From positions 186,001 to 250,000 of the forward strand of contig DATEFW010000044.1 in the NCBI GenBank assembly GCA_035280425.1: 64,000 nt of DNA, in the 5' to 3' direction. The position numbers and the translations under genes were made by a program. Below the pieces are notes generated by a model that did no database searches, had not been told where the DNA came from, and saw only the letters and a program-made list of their open reading frames with translations. The stretch is from QHXW01 sp035280425. GTDB taxonomy: Bacteria; Acidobacteriota; Terriglobia; Bryobacterales; Bryobacteraceae. Positions 60,261-64,000 of the stretch are shown here, piece by piece (the first letter of the stretch is position 1; every line of letters starts with the position of its first letter).

Positions 60261-61787
60261 ATGTTTTTGACCATTTTGCTCGCGCTGCTGCTGAACGGCT
60301 CGCCACAGGCTGCACAAGCTCCCAAACCGGAGGCAAAGGCGGCGGAAAAAGCGCCGGAAAAAGCCAAGGAGCCGCCAGAAGAGCCGCCGGTGGTCACGCA
60401 TCACGAAATCCACGTAGGCGGAAAAGCGCTGAAATACACAGCGACTACGGGGATGATGCCCATTCGCAACGCCAAGGGAGATATCGAAGGGCAGATGTTC
60501 TTCATGGCGTACACGCTGGACGGCGTAAGCGACCGGAGCCGGCGCCCGCTGATGTTTTCATTTAACGGCGGGCCGGGATCGGCATCGGTGTGGCTGCATT
60601 TGGGAGCGCTCGGGCCCAAACGCGTGGTGATGCTTCCCGACGGCCAGATGCCCGCGCCGCCATTCCATCTGGTGGACAACGAATACACGTGGCTGGATCA
60701 GACCGATCTGGTTTTTATCGATCCTGTAGGAACGGGTTACAGCCGTCCCGCGAAGCCGGAGCTAGGGAAAAATTTCTGGAATCTGCGGGGCGATATCGAA
60801 TCGGTCGGCGAATTCATCCGGATGTACCTGACGCGGTACGAGCGATGGACCTCACCACTGTTTCTTGTCGGCGAAAGTTACGGTACGACACGCGCGGCGG
60901 GGCTGGCCGGGCACCTGATCGAGCGCGGCATCGCGTTCAACGGGATCGTGCTGGTGTCCTCGATTCTGAATTTCCAAACAGCGGATTTTGCGAAAGGCAA
61001 CGATCTGCCGTATATTCTCTACCTGCCGACGTACACAGCAACGGCGTGGTATCACAAGAAGCTCGCGCCGGAGCTGGAACGCGATCTGAAAAAGACGCTG
61101 GGTGAAGTCGAGCGGTGGGCGGACACGGGTTACGCCGAAGCGCTGGCCAAGGGCGACCGGCTGACGGCGGCGGAGCGGCAAGCGGCCATCGATCGCCTGT
61201 CCCGTTACACAGGTCTCGACAAGCGGTACATCGATAACAGCAATCTTCGGGTGCCGATTTTCCGCTTCACAAAAGAGCTGCTGCGCGACCAGAAGCGCAC
61301 CGTGGGCAGGATCGACAGCCGGTTCAAAGGCATGGATGAATCCGCCGCGACCGATCATCCGGAGTTCGATCCCAGCATCGCAGCGATTCGCCCGCCGTAT
61401 ACGACGACTTTCAATAATTACGTACGTGGAGAGCTGGGCTACAAGACAGATCTGGAGTATTACATTCTGGGCGAAGGCATCAACAGTCCGTGGGAGTGGG
61501 GGCCGTCCAGCAGCCGGCAGGGGTTTCCCGACACCAGCGACGCGCTGCGCAGCGCGTTTGCCAAGAATCCTTACATGAAGCTGTACGTCGCCTCTGGGTA
61601 TTTCGACCTGGCCACGCCCTACTTCGCGACCGAGTACACGCTGGCGCATCTGGGGCTCGACCCGAGCCTCAGACACAACATCAGCACCGGTCAATATGAA
61701 GCGGGGCACATGGTATACATCGACGTGAAGTCGCTCGAGAAGCTAAAGCGGGACGTCGCAGGATTCCTGGAGAACGCACTCAAGTGA
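60261..61787 (+). CDS. S10 family serine carboxypeptidase-like protein
   Basis: 508 residues with a signal peptide (MFLTILLALLLNGSPQAAQ), then a Lys/Pro/Glu-rich linker. The alpha/beta hydrolase core has FNGGPGSASVWLHLGALGP near 96-114, IDPVGTGYSRP near 153-163, the nucleophile in LVGESYGTTRAAG near 201-213, and the histidine in GQYEAGHMVYID near 480-491. S10 peptidases remove C-terminal residues at acid pH; bacterial versions of this type are common in acidobacteria. It is secreted. It is divergent from the ManD-like gene. Confidence 0.85.
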   Translation: MFLTILLALLLNGSPQAAQAPKPEAKAAEKAPEKAKEPPEEPPVVTHHEIHVGGKALKYTATTGMMPIRNAKGDIEGQMFFMAYTLDGVSDRSRRPLMFSFNGGPGSASVWLHLGALGPKRVVMLPDGQMPAPPFHLVDNEYTWLDQTDLVFIDPVGTGYSRPAKPELGKNFWNLRGDIESVGEFIRMYLTRYERWTSPLFLVGESYGTTRAAGLAGHLIERGIAFNGIVLVSSILNFQTADFAKGNDLPYILYLPTYTATAWYHKKLAPELERDLKKTLGEVERWADTGYAEALAKGDRLTAAERQAAIDRLSRYTGLDKRYIDNSNLRVPIFRFTKELLRDQKRTVGRIDSRFKGMDESAATDHPEFDPSIAAIRPPYTTTFNNYVRGELGYKTDLEYYILGEGINSPWEWGPSSSRQGFPDTSDALRSAFAKNPYMKLYVASGYFDLATPYFATEYTLAHLGLDPSLRHNISTGQYEAGHMVYIDVKSLEKLKRDVAGFLENALK

Positions 61788-61853
61788 ATGTGGGGATTTT
61801 CGCGAGTGCGCCGGCGGTGGTCCCCGGGGCCGGGATGTCGAGTCGACGCAGAG

Positions 61854-62183
61854 TCAGATCTGACCGACGAAGTAAGTGGCGAACTCGAGGCCGATTTTGA
61901 ATCCCCATCCGCGCCAGGAACAGTGGCGCACGCGCGTGTTTCCGAGCGGTGCGCCGTTGCCGCGGACGACACGCACCGGCGTGCCCACCGGAATTGGGCG
62001 AAGGGATTGAATCATGGTGCCGCACTGGCTGACGTTCAATGCGCGTACGCGAACCAGGTGGTCTTTTCCATGTAGATCCTGGAACTCAAGCCGGAGCGGG
62101 CAGCGAACCGGCGTTCGATTGGCTGCTCTGCGTTCCTCTTGTGCCGGCTCGATAGCCGCCTCGCCCATCCAAATCAACGACAT
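61854..62183 (-). CDS. PilZ domain protein
   Basis: 109 residues. RRAANRTPVRCPLRLEF (18-34) carries the basic PilZ motif, NVSQCGTMIQSLRPIPVG near 50-67 the second, and WRGWGFKIGLEF the last strand. As in the protein at 52148-52465, the DxSxxG aspartate is Asn. It may bind cyclic di-GMP weakly or not at all. It lies between convergent genes with 66 bp to the S10 gene. Confidence 0.8.
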   Translation of the reverse strand: MSLIWMGEAAIEPAQEERRAANRTPVRCPLRLEFQDLHGKDHLVRVRALNVSQCGTMIQSLRPIPVGTPVRVVRGNGAPLGNTRVRHCSWRGWGFKIGLEFATYFVGQI

Positions 62184-62282
62184 TTGTGTTAAGTGCCCGT
62201 CCTTTGATCATTTTCCGGGGAGAAGACATCGCAGTAAATCCGGAGAATTCCCGACAACACCGACCACGCATCTGGCTTGCTT

Positions 62283-62966
62283 TCAGTGGGATTCGGATGT
62301 CTCGGCTGGTCCGGCGGGAAACAAATAGCGCTGGAACCATGCTTGGGCCAGCCGGGCCACCATTTCGAGAGTGCCGGGTTCTTCGAACAGATGGGTTGCG
62401 CCGGGGACTATCTCCAGCTTCTTTTCCGCCGGGAGATGTGTGAGGGCCTCCTGGTTCATTTCGATGACCTGATCGTCGCGGCCGCCCACGATGAGCAGGG
62501 TGGGCGCCTTCACGCGGGCGAGAAACGGGATGGCGAGATCGGGCCGGCCGCCGCGGGAGACGACCGCGCCTGCCGAGTCCGGACGCTTGGCTGCGGCGAT
62601 GAGCGCCGCTGCGGCGCCGGTGCTTGCTCCGAAATAACCGATTGGCAGGCGACTGGTCGTGCGGTTCTGCGAAAGCCAGTCCGTTGCGCCGGCAACACGT
62701 TCCGCAAGCAACTCGATATCAAAGCGCAGGCGCGCGGTACGGGCGTCTTCGCGTTCTTCGTCCGCGGTTAGAAGATCGGTGAGAAGCGTGGCCAGCCCGG
62801 CCTGGCGCAAGATTCCGGCTACGTATTGATTGCGCGGACTATGCCGGCTGCTGCCGCTGCCATGCGCGAACAGCACAACGCCCGCAGCGCGCGGCGGAAT
62901 GATCAGACTGCCTTCCAGTTCGACCGAGTCCGCAGCGATGCGGACGATTTGTTCGCGCTCTTGAAT
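62283..62966 (-). CDS. Dienelactone-hydrolase-type alpha/beta hydrolase, start codon abnormal
   Basis: The core runs LFAHGSGSSRHSPRNQYVAG, IGYFGASTGAAAALIAA with the nucleophile Ser, VGGRDDQVI (Asp) and PGATHLFEEPG (His). The only standard start in frame is the GTG at 62876, which would begin inside the first core strand. Reading upstream, the frame continues with a perfect family N terminus (REQIVRIAADSVELEGSLII, PPRAAGVV) until a TAA at 62987-62985. No ATG, GTG, TTG or ribosome binding site exists there. An ATT at 62966 could serve. An ATG at 62974 is one base out of frame, so a frameshift is the other explanation. Drawn from 62966. Confidence 0.65.
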   Translation of the reverse strand: MQEREQIVRIAADSVELEGSLIIPPRAAGVVLFAHGSGSSRHSPRNQYVAGILRQAGLATLLTDLLTADEEREDARTARLRFDIELLAERVAGATDWLSQNRTTSRLPIGYFGASTGAAAALIAAAKRPDSAGAVVSRGGRPDLAIPFLARVKAPTLLIVGGRDDQVIEMNQEALTHLPAEKKLEIVPGATHLFEEPGTLEMVARLAQAWFQRYLFPAGPAETSESH

Positions 62967-63124
62967 GGTTTCATTGTGGCACTGTTACTGGCGGCGGTTG
63001 GGATCAGCAGTGGTTACGAGACTCAGGTGGGCTTCCAACGATTTTGGTCGGGCTCTCGAAGCTTTCTGATTTGATGATGTACTGACGGCAGCCTGGAGCC
63101 CTGTATGGGTACGAGAATAGGATC

Positions 63125-63505
63125 ATGTCAGGCGTGAGAATCGACAAATGGCTCTGGGCCGCCCGGTTCTTCAAGACGCGCACGCTCGCGGCGAAGGCGT
63201 GTGAACTTGGCAGGATTCAATATCGCGGCCAGCCGGCGAAAGCGGCGCGCCAGGTTACCATCGGCGATCTGTTAAGCGTGAAGAACGAGAGTGGCGAGTT
63301 CCAGGTGGAAGTTCTTGCGCTGAGCGAGATGCGCGGCCCGGCTGCGATGGCTCAAACGCTGTACCATGAGACCGAGACAAGCCGGGAGTTAAGGCTCCAG
63401 GCGGCAGAGCAGCGGAAGCTGATGCCGCATTTTGAAACATCCCGCAGTGGCAGACCTTCGAAACGCGACCGCCGAGAGCTTGCGCGGCTTCGGGGCAGGG
63501 TATAG
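63125..63505 (+). CDS. S4-domain RNA-binding protein (Hsp15-like)
   Basis: 126 residues. The S4 domain starts at once with RIDKWLWAARFFKTRTLAAK near 5-24, CELGRIQYRGQPAKAARQV and IGDLLSVKN. A basic C-terminal tail (SKRDRRELARLRGRV) matches the Hsp15/HslR family, which rescues stalled 50S-nascent chain complexes. GAGAAT six nt before the ATG is a weak -10 candidate. Isolated gene; 258 bp with no recognisable gene follow. Confidence 0.85.
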   Translation: MSGVRIDKWLWAARFFKTRTLAAKACELGRIQYRGQPAKAARQVTIGDLLSVKNESGEFQVEVLALSEMRGPAAMAQTLYHETETSRELRLQAAEQRKLMPHFETSRSGRPSKRDRRELARLRGRV

Positions 63506-63763
63506 GCAGCGAGGAACAGAGGCTCTAGCAAGAAAGTAGAGGTCGACGAATCTGGCTGACAAAAACTCGAAAGCTCGCGTTGCTTGGGCGTAGGGGATCG
63601 ATTCTAAACTGGAGCCACAGCTCTCTGCCCGAATATAACCTGCGGGCAGGCAGCTAGAAGGCTAACTTCCGTGCGAATCGGCGCTGTTTTTCCCCGGGAA
63701 TCTCGATGCTTAGTAAGTTCAATTAGCCGAATCGGTGGAAATCTATGGCCGGGCACGAGCCGA

Positions 63764-64000
63764 CTACGCGATAATCTCCCGGATAATGCGGGCCCCAAGA
63801 GAGAAGCCGCGTGGGTTGTGATCGCGGCCGGACTCCCTTGATATTCCCGCCGAGCTAGGCAGTCGGCATGCGGGGCCGAATTCTCCGCCCCACATCTCGA
63901 GCGTGTCCTTCAACATGCCTCGCCGTTCGAGGTCCTGAAGCAGGCGCCCGAAAAGCGACCCCACCATTGAACGAAAATGCCTGTCTGTGATATACGTCTC
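63764..64000 (-). pseudogene. DUF1501 protein remnant, partial at window edge
   Basis: The frame is open to the window end on the minus strand. It reads LLQDLERRGMLKDTLEMWGG then EFG, the near-C-terminal signature of DUF1501 proteins, followed by GRDHNPRGFS. After that about 60-70 residues normally follow. Here the text goes straight to IIREIIA and stop, which resembles the usual C-terminal end (VVKEIIA-like). An internal in-frame deletion is the simplest reading. Intact DUF1501 genes are common in planctomycetes and acidobacteria, usually paired with a DUF1549/DUF1553 gene. Confidence 0.6.

Overview
The window is G+C-rich and densely coded, and it reads as chromosome of an acidobacterium close to Solibacter/Bryobacterales. 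The best marker is the secreted protein at 3378-6557, which carries two BACON repeats followed by the domain known as the Solibacter uncharacterized C-terminal domain (motif VVNAASF). Supporting signs are many exported oxidoreductases with Tat or Sec signals, a menaquinone methyltransferase, bacillithiol genes, a DUF1501 remnant, and an ATP synthase locus split so that only Fo genes are present. I recognised no rRNA, tRNA, CRISPR array, complete IS element or prophage.

Layout. 1-3.2 kb: quinohemoprotein amine dehydrogenase genes (qhpA, qhpD and the first codons of the next gene) running off the left edge. 3.4-9.9 kb: secreted BACON protein, exported acetamidase/formamidase, enoyl-CoA hydratase, methylmalonate-semialdehyde dehydrogenase. 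9.9-13 kb: SoxC/SoxD-like sulfite dehydrogenase pair and a secreted toroid protein. 13-21.5 kb: two paralogous single-ring Clp ATPases flanking a methyltransferase, an acyl-CoA synthetase/flavin reductase/homogentisate dioxygenase cluster, and menG. 21.6-28.8 kb: SDR, coiled-coil protein, lytic transglycosylase, aminotransferase, Tat-exported Gfo/Idh protein. 29-36.5 kb: PIG-L deacetylase with HU, SDR, DinB-like protein, purine permease with amidase, PmoA-like protein, enoyl-CoA hydratase. 36.5-43.7 kb: quinoprotein with diheme cytochrome c, pcm, cca, then a tightly packed pfkB-rhomboid-glutaredoxin-bshB1 run. 43.8-49.7 kb is the accessory part: a TonB-domain protein, VOC proteins, an RRM protein, a membrane protein, decayed partial copies of the VOC and TonB genes, and a 734-residue protein joining an alpha/alpha-toroid region to a nucleoside-phosphorylase-like domain. 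49.8-55.2 kb: MrfA-type helicase, PilZ, atpE-atpB-two I-type genes, hemD. 55.2-64 kb: bacillithiol-transferase-like protein, a DUF4157 mini-protein, GMC oxidoreductase, a second acetamidase, a ManD-like dehydratase, S10 peptidase, PilZ, an alpha/beta hydrolase, an S4 protein and a DUF1501 remnant.

How it fits together. Much of the window feeds electrons from periplasmic oxidations (amines, sulfite, alcohols/sugars, GMC substrates) into c-type cytochromes. A second theme is catabolism of branched-chain and aromatic compounds. A third is protein, thiol and envelope maintenance (Clp, Pcm, bacillithiol, lytic transglycosylase). Two features cut across the window. First, many start codons have a TANNNT box only 6-8 nt upstream, which predicts leaderless mRNAs. 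Second, two genes (43848 and 62966) appear to lack any standard start codon.

The best candidate for an undescribed system is the toroid-nucleosidase protein at 47418-49622. It has the signature of conflict-associated nucleosidase domains, a less G+C-biased composition than its neighbours, and lies directly against decayed gene fragments.
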